A DNA stretch of 64,000 nt from Mycobacterium gallinarum. Its GTDB lineage: Bacteria > Actinomycetota > Actinomycetes > Mycobacteriales > Mycobacteriaceae. Shown here in pieces: positions 1 through 9,047 of this stretch. The stretch spans positions 310,001 to 374,000 of the forward strand of contig NZ_AP022601.1 of assembly GCF_010726765.1 (NCBI RefSeq), read 5' to 3'. The translations under genes and the position numbers were made by a program. The notes under the pieces are model-generated. The model did no database searches. It saw only the letters and a list, made by a program, of their open reading frames with translations, and had not been told where the DNA came from. Numbering within the stretch: the stretch's first letter is position 1; every line of letters starts with the position of its first letter.

Positions 1-1
1 C

Positions 2-1879
2 CCCGAGTACATCGCCGGTGGCTATGCCGCGCTCGGTGCGTTGACGGCATTGCGGATCGCCGCCGGCACCGACCGGGTGGTCGAGGTCGACGTGTCGACG
101 TTCGAGGCGCTGTTGTCGACCCTGCCCTACCCGATGCTGATGGCAGCACGCTTGAAAAGCATGGGCTTACCGCCTAATTCAAAGGCCGGACCGATGCTGG
201 GTATCGTGCGTGCCGCGGACGGGTGGATCGGGATCAACTGTCTCACCGGCCAGCACTGGCTCGACGTGTGCGCGATGGTCGGACTTCCCGAATTCGGTGA
301 GAAGCAGATCGCCATCATGCTGGGTGGGCCTGAGCGCGACGAATTCTTCGCCAAGGCACAGCCGTTTCTCGACTCGATGACCGTGGCCGACCTCGTGGAG
401 CTGAGCCAGGCGATGCGGATACCCGCGGCACCCATCAACGACGGCGCAACGATTCTGGACTCACCTCAATACCGAGATCGTGGGTTCTTCATCGAGAGTG
501 ACGTTGCGGGCGCGCGGTTTTCGCGACCGGGAGCTCCGTTCCGATTCTCTAGGACGCCGGTGGGCGCCCCGACGCCTGCGCCACGGCTGGGGGACCACGC
601 CGCGGACTGGGGTGCTCGTGCTGACGCTCCGTCACCCGCTGTCCAGGAGCGCGTCGATTCGCCATTCGCCGGCCTGAAGGTATTTGACCTGAGCACCTTC
701 TGGTCCGGCGCCTATCTCACCATGTACCTGGGTGCGTTCGGCGCAGACGTCGTCAAGGTGGAATCGATCCAACGTCCCGACGGACATCGGTATTCGGGTT
801 CGCTGCTTCGCAACAGCGATGACTGGTACGAAGTCGGGCCGATGTGGCAGGCCACCAATCTCAACAAGCGCGACATCACCTTGGACTTGACGTCGGAGGC
901 CGGCCGTGAACTTGCACTGCGGCTTGCCGCTGAGGCCGACGTGGTGGTCGAGAACTTCTCGCCACGCGTGGTGGAGCAGTTCGGACTGGATTACGACTCG
1001 TTGGTGGAGGTCAATCCAGACGTGATCATGGTGCGCATGCCCGGCCTGGGGCTCGAGGGTCCTTGGCGCGACTACGTCGGGTGGGCGCTGAACTTCGAGC
1101 AGCTATCGGGAATGTCGGCGGCTACCGGCTATCCCGACGGCCCACCATGCAACCTGCAGGGACCCGCGGATCCGGTCGTCGGTACGCACGCCACCGCCGC
1201 GCTCCTGGCCGCACTCGAACACAAGCGCAAAACCGGTGAGGGTCAACTCATCGAGGTCGCTCAGATCGAAGTCGGGGCCGTGGTGACGGCTGAACCGGTC
1301 ATCGAATACTCGTTGACCGGTCGAGTGCCCGAGCGAGAGGGAAACCGGCACCGCAGCTACGCACAGGGTGTCTACCGTGCCGCCGGTGAGGACGAATGGG
1401 TGGCCATCTCGGTGCGTGACGATGCCGACTGGGTCGCGACGCTCGACGTGATCGGCAGGCCTGAGCTCGCTGACGATCCGCGGTTCGGCACCGCGGAGGC
1501 GCGCTTAACCAACCACGATGCGTTCGACGAGGTCTTACGCGAGTGGACGGCCACGCAGAATCCGGATGAGGCCGCCGACGCACTGCGGCGCCGCGGTGTG
1601 CCTGCGGAGCGATTACTGACCGGCGACCGAATGTACGACGTCGACCAGCTCGACGCGCGAGGCTTCTACGAAGAGCTCGAGCACCCGCTCTCGGGCCGAC
1701 AAAGATACCCGGGCTGGCCTTTTCGGATCACGCCCGGACCGTCGCGACATCACCACACGCCGTCGCCGACACTCGGTCAGCACAATGCCGAAGTATTGGC
1801 CGGGTTGGGCCTGTCCGAAGAGGAAGTCACAACGCTACGCGAGCAGAAGGTCATCGGTGACCGGCTACTCAACTCCTAG
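2..1879 (+). CDS. Fused class III CoA transferase (CaiB/BaiF), 5' end outside window
   Basis: This is a formyl-CoA transferase-like enzyme that would move CoA from one acyl group to another carboxylic acid in the cytosol. The reading frame is open to the left edge, so the N-terminus is missing. Two CaiB units are fused: the tail of the first covers residues 1 to about 200 of the visible part, and the second starts near FAGLKVFDLSTFWSG. In family III enzymes a catalytic Asp sits about 11 residues after the G-x-G-Q turn. Here the equivalent positions read Glu in both halves (VSTFEA and VAQIEVG), so a Glu would have to form the acyl anhydride. It converges on the MaoC gene with a 5-base gap. The likely role is activation or recycling of the cluster's substrate as a CoA thioester. 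Confidence 0.88.
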   Translation, partial: PEYIAGGYAALGALTALRIAAGTDRVVEVDVSTFEALLSTLPYPMLMAARLKSMGLPPNSKAGPMLGIVRAADGWIGINCLTGQHWLDVCAMVGLPEFGEKQIAIMLGGPERDEFFAKAQPFLDSMTVADLVELSQAMRIPAAPINDGATILDSPQYRDRGFFIESDVAGARFSRPGAPFRFSRTPVGAPTPAPRLGDHAADWGARADAPSPAVQERVDSPFAGLKVFDLSTFWSGAYLTMYLGAFGADVVKVESIQRPDGHRYSGSLLRNSDDWYEVGPMWQATNLNKRDITLDLTSEAGRELALRLAAEADVVVENFSPRVVEQFGLDYDSLVEVNPDVIMVRMPGLGLEGPWRDYVGWALNFEQLSGMSAATGYPDGPPCNLQGPADPVVGTHATAALLAALEHKRKTGEGQLIEVAQIEVGAVVTAEPVIEYSLTGRVPEREGNRHRSYAQGVYRAAGEDEWVAISVRDDADWVATLDVIGRPELADDPRFGTAEARLTNHDAFDEVLREWTATQNPDEAADALRRRGVPAERLLTGDRMYDVDQLDARGFYEELEHPLSGRQRYPGWPFRITPGPSRHHHTPSPTLGQHNAEVLAGLGLSEEEVTTLREQKVIGDRLLNS

Positions 1880-1884
1880 CCGGC

Positions 1885-2361
1885 TCAGGCGTCCACCATC
1901 GCGGCGATCGTGTCTACGACGCATGCCGGACGGTCTGAGCCCTCCACCTCGACCGTGACCCGAACGGTGGCCCGGCCACCTTTCTCGTTGCGCTCCACCT
2001 TCACCAACTCCGCACCAGCGCGGATGCGCGAGTCGACGGGAACCGGAGCGGGAAAGCGAAGCTTGTCGACTCCATAGTTCACCTGCATCGACAAGCCGGT
2101 CACCCGATAGATCTGTTGCACGAGAACGGGAACCAACGACAGCGTCAGATATCCGTGCGCGATCGTCTTACCGTACGGACCCTGTGCGGCTTTCTCCGCA
2201 TCGACGTGGATCCATTGGTGATCTCCGGTCGCCTCGGCGAAGAGGTCGATCTCGGTCTGCGTGACCTGGCGCCACCCGCTGTAGCCGAGATGCTCGCCGA
2301 CATGCGCTTCGAACCCGGCGATACCCTCGTAAATCCTGGGGGAGGAGAGCGCCTGCGTCAT
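1885..2361 (-). CDS. MaoC-like (R)-specific enoyl-CoA hydratase
   Basis: A 158-residue single hotdog-fold protein of the MaoC/R-hydratase family, expected to add water to a trans-2-enoyl-CoA. The hydratase-2 signature is visible: FAEATGDHQWIHVD near residues 43-56, with the Asp and His of the active site, followed by IAHGYLTLSL. The ATG overlaps the stop of the upstream amidohydrolase by four bases (ATGA), so the two genes are translationally coupled. The protein is at the usual length for the family. Confidence 0.9.
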   Translation of the reverse strand: MTQALSSPRIYEGIAGFEAHVGEHLGYSGWRQVTQTEIDLFAEATGDHQWIHVDAEKAAQGPYGKTIAHGYLTLSLVPVLVQQIYRVTGLSMQVNYGVDKLRFPAPVPVDSRIRAGAELVKVERNEKGGRATVRVTVEVEGSDRPACVVDTIAAMVDA

Positions 2362-3551
2362 ACCGAGACCTGGAGCCCCAACTGCTTGATTGCGTTGCCG
2401 CCCATGATCTTCGCCTTCGCGGTGTCAGAAAGGCCTTCCAGGCGGTCCACGAAACTGAGCGGATCGCCGATGCCCTCGGGGTGTGGGAAGTCGGAACCGA
2501 ACATCACGTGGTCCTCGCCCATGATGTCCACGATTCCCTTGACGTCGTCCTCGAGGAACGGGTGGATGTAGATGTTGCGCTTGAACACCTCGATCGGATG
2601 TTCGTCGAACTCTTTGGGCATCGTCTTGTACGCCTTCTCCAGAAGGCGTAGGAGGTTCGGCACCCAGCCGCTTCCATTCTCGACGACGAGGATCTTCAGG
2701 TCAGGGAATCGCGACAGAGCGCCGTGGCAGATGAGGGCTGCCAACGTGTCCTCGATGGCGCGGAAGCCCATCACGACCTCGCGCAGAGTGCTCGTCTTGA
2801 AGGAGAGATACTCGCCACCACCCTCCCATTCCATGAGGTGCTTCTGATAGCCGGAGTCCGAGGCATGCATGGTGACGGGCAAGCCTGAGTCGACTACCTC
2901 CTGCCAGAACGGGTCGAACTCCGGGAGCCCCATGGATCGCGAACCGCCGAAGCGGCTGGGTACCGGAGCAGGGCGGATGAGGAAGGTCTTCATCCCGCGC
3001 TCCAGGCACCAGTGGAACTCCTTGATGGCCTCGTCGACCAGTGGCAGGCAGATCACGGGCGTCGCGAAGATGCGGTCCCGGTAGTTGAACGTCCAATGCT
3101 CGTGCATCCACTCGTTGAGTGCGTGGATGATCGCATGTGTCAGCACGACGTCATCGGTGGTGCGCTCTTCGATGAGGCTCGCGAGGGTCGGGTACATCAC
3201 GCACTGGTCGATGCCCAGTTCGTCCATCAGTTCCAAGCGTGGCGCGGGCTCCTGGTAGGCCGGGATGACGTCCATTGCCTCGCCGATGAACTCGCGGAAG
3301 TTCAGACCGTCGGGATTGTTGCCCAGAAAGTAATCCTCGGCGCTGCCCGGCCGCGCGACGCGCTCGAAGGTCGGGTTGGGGATCATATGGCTGATGTGGT
3401 CTTTGACGACCAGCTTCGGCCGTCCGTTCACCTCGACATAGCCGACCTTGCCCTTGTGCTCTTTGGGCAGATACTTCAGCAGCGCATCGCGGGTCTCGTA
3501 CATGTGGTTGTCGATGTCGAAGATGGGATACGGCAAGGACCGCGGAGACAT
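2358..3551 (-). CDS. Amidohydrolase-2 family metal enzyme (paralogue 1)
   Basis: A 397-residue TIM-barrel protein of the amidohydrolase-2 (ACMSD/LigW-like) family, which contains metal-dependent decarboxylases, hydrolases and hydratases. Visible ligands are Asp14-x-His16 (FDIDNHMYET), a His near residue 229 (VTMHASD) and a late Asp in FGSDFPHPEG. The position of the catalytic His of ACMSD reads Asn here (VVENGSGW), while an extra His lies just upstream (ICHGALSRFP). A RBS-like GAGGGTTCCC precedes the ATG. It is the first gene of a two-gene unit with the MaoC hydratase, behind a motif A operator. The exact reaction is unknown. Confidence 0.85.
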   Translation of the reverse strand: MSPRSLPYPIFDIDNHMYETRDALLKYLPKEHKGKVGYVEVNGRPKLVVKDHISHMIPNPTFERVARPGSAEDYFLGNNPDGLNFREFIGEAMDVIPAYQEPAPRLELMDELGIDQCVMYPTLASLIEERTTDDVVLTHAIIHALNEWMHEHWTFNYRDRIFATPVICLPLVDEAIKEFHWCLERGMKTFLIRPAPVPSRFGGSRSMGLPEFDPFWQEVVDSGLPVTMHASDSGYQKHLMEWEGGGEYLSFKTSTLREVVMGFRAIEDTLAALICHGALSRFPDLKILVVENGSGWVPNLLRLLEKAYKTMPKEFDEHPIEVFKRNIYIHPFLEDDVKGIVDIMGEDHVMFGSDFPHPEGIGDPLSFVDRLEGLSDTAKAKIMGGNAIKQLGLQVSV

Positions 3552-3597
3552 GAGGGAACCCTCCTCAGAGCAGCGAATATCAGCGTTTACGCCTAAT

Positions 3598-3613
3598 GAG
3601 AACTGACGTTATC
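3598..3613. promoter_or_regulatory. Motif A operator, amidohydrolase 1 promoter
   Basis: GAGAAC-TGAC-GTTATC, an imperfect inverted repeat with a 4-base spacer, 47 bases upstream of the amidohydrolase ATG at 3551. It is nearly identical to the site at 4278 and fits the GAGAAY-N4-RTTCTC consensus seen at several promoters here. Confidence 0.55.
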
Positions 3614-3641
3614 ACCAACGCCTGCCAACATCCAGATCGGG

Positions 3642-4277
3642 TCAGGGTCCGGCAAGCTCATTCCATGCTTGGACGACGGCGTCTGTGGTGGTCACCGTCG
3701 TGAGCAGGGCCAAGGTGTTGTCGATGACCGACTCTGCGTACTCCCGGGGGAACCCTGCCACCGCGTCGCGCGGCAGCACGAACTGATAGCTGCGGTTGAC
3801 CGCGTCCATGACGAAGTTCTGAATCGCAATGTTGAGCGAAACGCCAACCCCCACAATGGTCTTGATGCCGAGATTGCGCAGAACAGAGTCGAGATCGGTA
3901 CCGGTCATGGGCCCGACGCCGTGGTAGCGCGTGAGCTCGATATCGGTCGGCTGCTGATTGAGTTCCGGAATCACGGACCCTCCGGGACTGCCGGGTGTCA
4001 AATCGGCGGCGAAGGACTTACCCGCCATGAACAGCCGAGCGTTGGTGTTGGAACCGCGACCGTCAGGGCGCCGGTGGATCAGGCAATGGACGACGGTCAC
4101 CCCCGCGGGACGCGCCGCTTCGAGCAGTCTGGCGATGTTCGGGATCGCCTCCCGCTGCGCCTCCTCGGCCAGCATGGGAAGGCCGGCCTGCGCACCGATC
4201 ACACCGCCCTGGCATTCCTGGGTGACGATGGCGGTCGTCTCCGGCCTGACGAGGTCGAGCAGTTTGGGTTGCGGCAT
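3642..4277 (-). CDS. Isochorismatase-fold protein lacking the catalytic Cys
   Basis: A 211-residue cysteine-hydrolase (isochorismatase superfamily) fold. I start it at the ATG before PQPKLLDLVRPE, because a longer frame would run over the divergent promoter and the neighbouring gene. Family members use an Asp-Lys-Cys triad. Here the Asp-x-Gln motif is ECQ (IVTQECQGG), the Lys region reads RYHGVGPMTGTD, and the GVxxN-x-C strand reads GVSLNIAIQ, with Ala in place of Cys. The protein is therefore either non-hydrolytic or uses another mechanism. It is divergent from the SnoaL-like gene across a motif A site. Confidence 0.8.
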   Translation of the reverse strand: MPQPKLLDLVRPETTAIVTQECQGGVIGAQAGLPMLAEEAQREAIPNIARLLEAARPAGVTVVHCLIHRRPDGRGSNTNARLFMAGKSFAADLTPGSPGGSVIPELNQQPTDIELTRYHGVGPMTGTDLDSVLRNLGIKTIVGVGVSLNIAIQNFVMDAVNRSYQFVLPRDAVAGFPREYAESVIDNTLALLTTVTTTDAVVQAWNELAGP

Positions 4278-4293
4278 GAGAACAGACGTTATC
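4278..4293. promoter_or_regulatory. Motif A operator between divergent genes
   Basis: GAGAAC-AGAC-GTTATC. It starts on the base next to the isochorismatase-like ATG and lies 33 bases before the SnoaL-like gene. It could control both directions. It shares 14 of 16 bases with the 3598 site. Confidence 0.55.
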
Positions 4294-4326
4294 GTGTGGC
4301 GCAGCGCCTTTTCCAGAGGAGGGTAG

Positions 4327-4764
4327 ATGCGCAGTTGGGAGATCGACATCCGCGAAGAGGTGCGGCATACGCTGTCGGACTACACCGCTGCGACCGACCG
4401 GTTCGACCTGCACGCACTGGCGGGCTGTTTCGCGCCTGACGGTGTCCTCGAGTTCACCGGCGGCGTTGAACCGCTGAAAGGCCCTGCGGCGATCGAGGCG
4501 GGCTTGGGCTCGGCGATGGTCCGGGAGTCAGATCCGAACAAGCAGACGCCGACGCATGTGCGCCACCACGTTTCGAGTATCCGGTTTGAATCGGTTACCC
4601 GCGACAGGGTGGAAGTCAGCAGCTATTTCGCCGTTCACACCGACGTCGGACTCGACCACTGGGGTCGGTATCGGGACATTCTGGTTCCCTCCGGCGGACG
4701 ATGGCTGTTCGCCCATCGCCGAATCAAGGTGGACGCGTTCTCGGCCGCCAGCCTCATGCGATGA
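4327..4764 (+). CDS. SnoaL-like (NTF2-fold) protein
   Basis: A 145-residue NTF2-fold cone protein. The family includes polyketide cyclases, hydroxysteroid isomerases and ring-hydroxylating dioxygenase beta-like units. Features are an N-terminal helix with tDYTAATDRFDLHALAGCFAPDGVLEF, typical of SnoaL_4 domains, and a C-terminal GRWLFAHRRIKVD strand. The ATG follows a strong AGAGGAGG ribosome site. The 3' end overlaps the convergent LLM gene by 11 bases. An isomerase, dehydratase or small-molecule-binding role is likely, but no specific reaction can be assigned. Confidence 0.8.
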   Translation: MRSWEIDIREEVRHTLSDYTAATDRFDLHALAGCFAPDGVLEFTGGVEPLKGPAAIEAGLGSAMVRESDPNKQTPTHVRHHVSSIRFESVTRDRVEVSSYFAVHTDVGLDHWGRYRDILVPSGGRWLFAHRRIKVDAFSAASLMR

Positions 4765-5653
4765 ACTCTTCGGCGAACGCGTGCGCGTGGTCGACGACCT
4801 CAGCCCGAGTGGCCCCCTGAGGCGCGACGGTCAGCCACGTCACCCCCATACTCTCCAGCGTCGCGATGGTGGCGTGCCGTTCATCGGTGCTCTTGCTCTC
4901 GTCGAGCAGGTTGCCGGCTGAGAAGCAGATGTCCAGCGGCTCCGTCCGCCCGACCTCCGCTGCGTACTTCATGGCCCACGCGATCGCCGACTGCAAGTCG
5001 TCCAGCGTCGAGATCTCCGCTGTGCGCGACGCCGCCGCATAACCGAAGGTATTGAAGGGCGCCCACCCCTGTGCCCTCGTGACCGCGCGGCGGACGGCGG
5101 GCTTGCTGTTGCCGCCCACCCAAATGGGCGGGGCAGTCGCAGGTACGGGGTAGAGTCGCACTCCGCGCGCGGCGAATGACGTGCCCTGATAGGCCACATC
5201 ATCGCCGGTGAGTACCTTGCCGAGTACGTCGAGAGCCTCGTCTAGTAGGGCACCCCGGCTGTCGAAATCAATTCCCAGAGCCTTGAATTCGGGCTTGAGG
5301 TAGCCGGCCGCTGTGCCGAGGATCAGCCTCCCGCCGGAGAGAACGGCAAGACTCTGGATCGACTTCGCACCGAGGAAAGGGTTGCGATATGCCGCGATGT
5401 AGACGTTGGTCAGCAGATTCACGTCCGTGGTGGCTGCGGCCGCGAATGACAGCGCGACGAATGGATCGAGAGCGTGATGCCCCCCGTGGTCGAGCCATTT
5501 CCCATCGGGAGCAGGGTGATCGGTGACGTGTACCGCACGGAAGCCGCTGGCCTCGGCGACACTGGCGATCTCAGAGATTGCTTCGGCGGTGACGAACTCC
5601 GATACCGCGTCCACTCGCTGCGTGGGTAGTTCCAGGGAGAACGAGATGGTCAT
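4754..5653 (-). CDS. LLM-class (luciferase-like) F420 or flavin oxidoreductase
   Basis: A 299-residue TIM-barrel protein of the bacterial luciferase superfamily. The motifs are VTDHPAP near residue 44, the strand LSGGRLILGTAAGYLKPEF, and PPIWVGGNSKPAVRRA near residue 175. Actinobacterial members of this subgroup commonly use coenzyme F420, which is an inference here. It follows the acyl-CoA dehydrogenase by 10 bases, so the two form a unit. Confidence 0.85.
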   Translation of the reverse strand: MTISFSLELPTQRVDAVSEFVTAEAISEIASVAEASGFRAVHVTDHPAPDGKWLDHGGHHALDPFVALSFAAAATTDVNLLTNVYIAAYRNPFLGAKSIQSLAVLSGGRLILGTAAGYLKPEFKALGIDFDSRGALLDEALDVLGKVLTGDDVAYQGTSFAARGVRLYPVPATAPPIWVGGNSKPAVRRAVTRAQGWAPFNTFGYAAASRTAEISTLDDLQSAIAWAMKYAAEVGRTEPLDICFSAGNLLDESKSTDERHATIATLESMGVTWLTVAPQGATRAEVVDHAHAFAEEFIA

Positions 5654-5663
5654 GGGCGTCCTT

Positions 5664-6764
5664 TCAGATGGTCACGAGGTCCGCGAGTCGCTGGGCGTGG
5701 AAGTCGGGGGTGCCGAGAATCAACTGTGTGGCTTTCGCCCGCCGGACATAGAGATGGGCATTGTGTTCCCAGGTGAAACCGATTCCGCCGTGTATACGCA
5801 TGTTGTCGAGGGCGACCTGCAGGAAGGCTTCGGAGCAAGCCATTTTCGCCACCGACGCGGCGATCGCCAGTTCGCTCTCGTCGGCGACTTCGGCCGCGTG
5901 CGCGGCGGCCGAGCGTGCACCTTCGACGAGGACAAGCATGTCCGCGCACCGGTGTTTGACGGCTTGGAAGCTGCCGATGGCGCGACCGAACTGGATGCGT
6001 TCCTTGGCGTAGTCAACCGCCATGTCAAGGCACCGCTGCGCCGCGCCGACCTGCTCGGCGGCCAGCGCGACGACAGCGAGGTCGTAGGTCCTCGCCAATG
6101 CACCCGCGGCAGCCCCGTCGTCTCCGATGAGGCGGGCGTTGACGCCCTCGAAGCGGATCCTGGCGAGCTTTCGCGTGCGATCCAGAGTCGCGAGCGGTTC
6201 GCGAGTCATTCCGTCGGCATCGGCGGTTATCGCGAACAACGAGATGCCGGTACCGCTGGTGGCCGCGACCAGCACGAGGTCTGCGGTATGGCCATCCAGC
6301 ACCAGAGCGGCGTCACCGGTCACGCGGAAACCGTCGCCGTCACGTTGCGCGGTCAGGGTCACAGCCGCTGAATTCCATGTGTCGAGTGCTCCGTTGAGGA
6401 CGAGCGTCGCGGTGCGCGTCCCGTCGACGAGCGACGGAAGGTAATCGGTCATTGCCTGCTCATCGCCGCTGGCGATGATGGCCGGGATGGCCATCGCGAC
6501 AGTGGAGAAGAACGGAGAGCACAGCAGTGCCGCGCCCATCTCCTCGAACACGACCGCCAGCTCGCGGAGCCCTGCACCGGCACCCCCGTACTGCTCGGGT
6601 ACTGCGATGCCGTGCAGTCCGAGTTGCTCGGCCATTTTGTGCCATACGACCTCGTCATAGCCCTCTTCGGTGGCCATGAGCTCGCGTACCCGGCTGCTGG
6701 ACGAGTTGGCATGCAGAAACTCCCGCACCGCCACTCGGAGGTCGTCGGCCTCACTTGCCGCCAC
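5664..6764 (-). CDS. Acyl-CoA dehydrogenase
   Basis: A 366-residue FAD-dependent acyl-CoA dehydrogenase expected to desaturate an acyl-CoA at alpha-beta. I choose the GTG at 6764 because CGGCAGGAGG lies about 7 bases upstream; the longer frame would run through the operator. Visible elements are IAVPEQYGGAGAGLRELAVV in the N-terminal helical domain, ERIQFGRAIGSFQAVKHRCAD, and the C-terminal IHGGIGFTWEHNAHLY signature of the short actinobacterial FadE proteins. The first part of the middle domain is short, as in subunits that work as heterotetramers. It is divergent from amidohydrolase 2. Confidence 0.88.
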   Translation of the reverse strand: MAASEADDLRVAVREFLHANSSSSRVRELMATEEGYDEVVWHKMAEQLGLHGIAVPEQYGGAGAGLRELAVVFEEMGAALLCSPFFSTVAMAIPAIIASGDEQAMTDYLPSLVDGTRTATLVLNGALDTWNSAAVTLTAQRDGDGFRVTGDAALVLDGHTADLVLVAATSGTGISLFAITADADGMTREPLATLDRTRKLARIRFEGVNARLIGDDGAAAGALARTYDLAVVALAAEQVGAAQRCLDMAVDYAKERIQFGRAIGSFQAVKHRCADMLVLVEGARSAAAHAAEVADESELAIAASVAKMACSEAFLQVALDNMRIHGGIGFTWEHNAHLYVRRAKATQLILGTPDFHAQRLADLVTI

Positions 6765-6834
6765 TCGCAACCTCCTGCCGTTCCGACCCCGGGATGGGCA
6801 TTCCCGGACGAGGATAGTATCTTTTCCTAAATCA

Positions 6835-6850
6835 GAGAATATGCATTCTC
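6835..6850. promoter_or_regulatory. Motif A operator, acyl-CoA dehydrogenase / amidohydrolase 2
   Basis: GAGAAT-ATGC-ATTCTC with perfect 6-base arms, in the 104-base gap between the divergent dehydrogenase (start 6764) and amidohydrolase 2 (start 6869). It is 18 bases before the latter's ATG, with the RBS AAGGAGGAG in between. Confidence 0.65.
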
Positions 6851-6868
6851 GCACGAAGGAGGAGCGCG

Positions 6869-8065
6869 ATGACGACGAGACTCGACTACGGGATCTTCGA
6901 TTGCGACACGCACTGCTATGAGACGCGAGATGCGTTTACCCGCTACCTTCCCAAGGAATTTCACGACCGGGCGATCACCACGGTGCGCGGTGCGGACGGA
7001 GTGGAGGTGATTCTCGCCGGGCACCGAGTCGCAACCTTCAACAGCGAAGGGGGGCTGGGCCTGGACGTCGCATACCGCCCCGGTTCGCTGAAGGAGATGC
7101 TGAGGCAGATGGGATCGGGCAATCCCGAGGAGTCTTACGAGCCGCAGCCGATGCAGCCGGAGTACATCCAGCGGTCGGCGCGACTCGCGGTGATGGAGAA
7201 ACAGAACGTCGAGCGGATGGTCATCTATCCGAGCGGAATGGCTCTAGCCGCCGAGCACTACGTCGATGACACGGCAGCGTTGTACGCGAATCTCCGGTCG
7301 TTCAATCGATGGTTCGACGAGGAATGGGGCTTCAACTACGAAGATCGTCTGTACGCGACCGGACTCCTTTCGCTTCGCGACCTCGACTCGGCGGTTGCCG
7401 AGACCGAAGCCCTGATCGCGCAGGGTGCGAAATTTGTTCTGCTGCCGACAGGTCCGGCCTACGGTAGATCCCCGGGCGACCCCTACTTCGATCCGGTCTA
7501 TGCCCGCCTCCAGGAGGCTGGTTGCGTCCTCGTCTTCCACATCATGCCCTTCTGGTACTTCGACGCGATCTCACCGGCTTGGGGACAAAATGCAGATCCC
7601 GCCTCATGGCATATGTCAGCGTGGCAATGGATGAACATCTACGGCCAACGTCCGATCGAAGACACACTTTCCGCGCTCATCTTCGACAATCTGTTCGGCC
7701 GATTTCCCGGGCTCAACGTTCTCGTCGCCGAACACGGGGCCGAGTGGGTGCCCTTCTTCACAAAGCACATGGACAAGAGCCGGGGCATGGGCCGAAACGG
7801 GCCGTGGATCGGCGGGAAACTGACCGAGAAACCCTCCGCGATCTTTCGGCGACACGTCCGAGTGGTGCCGTACCCCGAGGACGATGTTCCCGAAATCGTC
7901 ACGAGCCTGGGTTATGACGACTGCCTTGTGATGGGCTCGGATTATCCGCATGCCGAAGGCCTCGCAGAGCCTGCAGACTTCGTCAAACTGCTCGACCCGC
8001 TAGACGATGCCGCTAAAAAGCGGATCATGCGGGACAACGCCGATAACCTGCTCGCCCGGAGCTAG
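6869..8065 (+). CDS. Amidohydrolase-2 family metal enzyme (paralogue 2)
   Basis: A 398-residue TIM-barrel metal enzyme, first gene of a four-gene rightward operon with two acyl-CoA dehydrogenases and a CoA ligase. Asp13-x-His15 (FDCDTHCYET), a His in VLVFHIMPFW and the Asp in MGSDYPHAEG are the likely metal ligands. Of the five paralogues here it is the only one with His at the ACMSD catalytic position (VAEHGAEW); it lacks the extra upstream His (IFDNLFGRFP instead). It may therefore be the most conventional decarboxylase or hydrolase of the set. It has a strong AAGGAGGAG ribosome site. Confidence 0.85.
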   Translation: MTTRLDYGIFDCDTHCYETRDAFTRYLPKEFHDRAITTVRGADGVEVILAGHRVATFNSEGGLGLDVAYRPGSLKEMLRQMGSGNPEESYEPQPMQPEYIQRSARLAVMEKQNVERMVIYPSGMALAAEHYVDDTAALYANLRSFNRWFDEEWGFNYEDRLYATGLLSLRDLDSAVAETEALIAQGAKFVLLPTGPAYGRSPGDPYFDPVYARLQEAGCVLVFHIMPFWYFDAISPAWGQNADPASWHMSAWQWMNIYGQRPIEDTLSALIFDNLFGRFPGLNVLVAEHGAEWVPFFTKHMDKSRGMGRNGPWIGGKLTEKPSAIFRRHVRVVPYPEDDVPEIVTSLGYDDCLVMGSDYPHAEGLAEPADFVKLLDPLDDAAKKRIMRDNADNLLARS

Positions 8066-8072
8066 ATCTCGA

Positions 8073-9047
8073 ATGGGGGATGCGGACGAGGACGATATCG
8101 ACCTCGATCTGTTGCGCGAAGCGGCACGCGATTTCCTGACCGGACGAGTCGCACAGGACTCTCTCAAAGAACTCGCGGCCATGGATTGGACCGGGCTGCT
8201 CGTCGAGGAGAAACTCGGCGGCAGCGGATGGCGCCCCGTGGAGTCGACGATCATCGCCGAGGAACTGGGCCGCGTACAGAACTCGTCGACATGGTTCGGT
8301 TGTGCGCTGTCTGCTGCGGCGTTGGCTTCAGCGCCCGCCGATGTGCGGGACCGGTGGTTGCCCGCCATGCTGGACGGGACCGCGACAGCGGGGTGTGCAT
8401 TGTCCGGCGACACCGTCCGGGTCGCCTCTGGCGATGTGATCGACATCTTGATTACCCTGGGCCACAACGGCATTCATCTGGTCGAACTATCCGCTGCGAT
8501 GACGCGAAGTCCCGACGACGAGCTATTGGACGTCAGCCGCGCGGCATGGCGCATCGACGTCTCCGCGGCGGACAGCGTACTGATCGGAGGGCCCGAACGA
8601 GCGGACCATCTGCTTGCGATGGCCAGGCTACTGCTGAGCGCGGATTCGCTGGGAGCGTTCTCGGCCACCTTCGAGCGACTGGTGTCCTACCTCAAAGAGC
8701 GCATCGCGTTCGGAGTGCCGATCGCCAGTTTCCAAGCGGTGCAACACCGACTGGTCGATCTGTTGGTGTTCGAGGCGAAGGCGCGTGCGGTCATCATGAA
8801 AGCCGCCCGAGCATTGACCTCTGAGGACGCCACGAAGGATGCGATCGCGTTGTCCGCCGCAGCCCATGCCTTCGTCAGCGCCAAGGCGCCCGCCGCCGTC
8901 GATGAGTGCATGCAACTGTCGGGCGGCATTGGATTCACCTGGGAGTACCCCTTGCACCACGAACTGCGTCGGGTGTTCACCAACGCCTATCTGCTCGGGA
9001 CGGCTCGCGCGAGCCGCGCGCTATTCGCCGACAAGGCCGGCTGGTGA
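8073..9047 (+). CDS. Acyl-CoA dehydrogenase, short subunit
   Basis: A 324-residue acyl-CoA dehydrogenase-like protein, shorter than the usual 380-400. Motifs are ERIAFGVPIASFQAVQHRLVDLL and LSGGIGFTWEYPLHHELRR. It starts 7 bases after the amidohydrolase stop and overlaps the next dehydrogenase (GTGA). Adjacent short and long dehydrogenase genes are characteristic of the alpha2-beta2 FadE enzymes of mycobacterial steroid catabolism (ChsE-type). Pairing with the next gene is inferred from that precedent. Confidence 0.87.
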   Translation: MGDADEDDIDLDLLREAARDFLTGRVAQDSLKELAAMDWTGLLVEEKLGGSGWRPVESTIIAEELGRVQNSSTWFGCALSAAALASAPADVRDRWLPAMLDGTATAGCALSGDTVRVASGDVIDILITLGHNGIHLVELSAAMTRSPDDELLDVSRAAWRIDVSAADSVLIGGPERADHLLAMARLLLSADSLGAFSATFERLVSYLKERIAFGVPIASFQAVQHRLVDLLVFEAKARAVIMKAARALTSEDATKDAIALSAAAHAFVSAKAPAAVDECMQLSGGIGFTWEYPLHHELRRVFTNAYLLGTARASRALFADKAGW

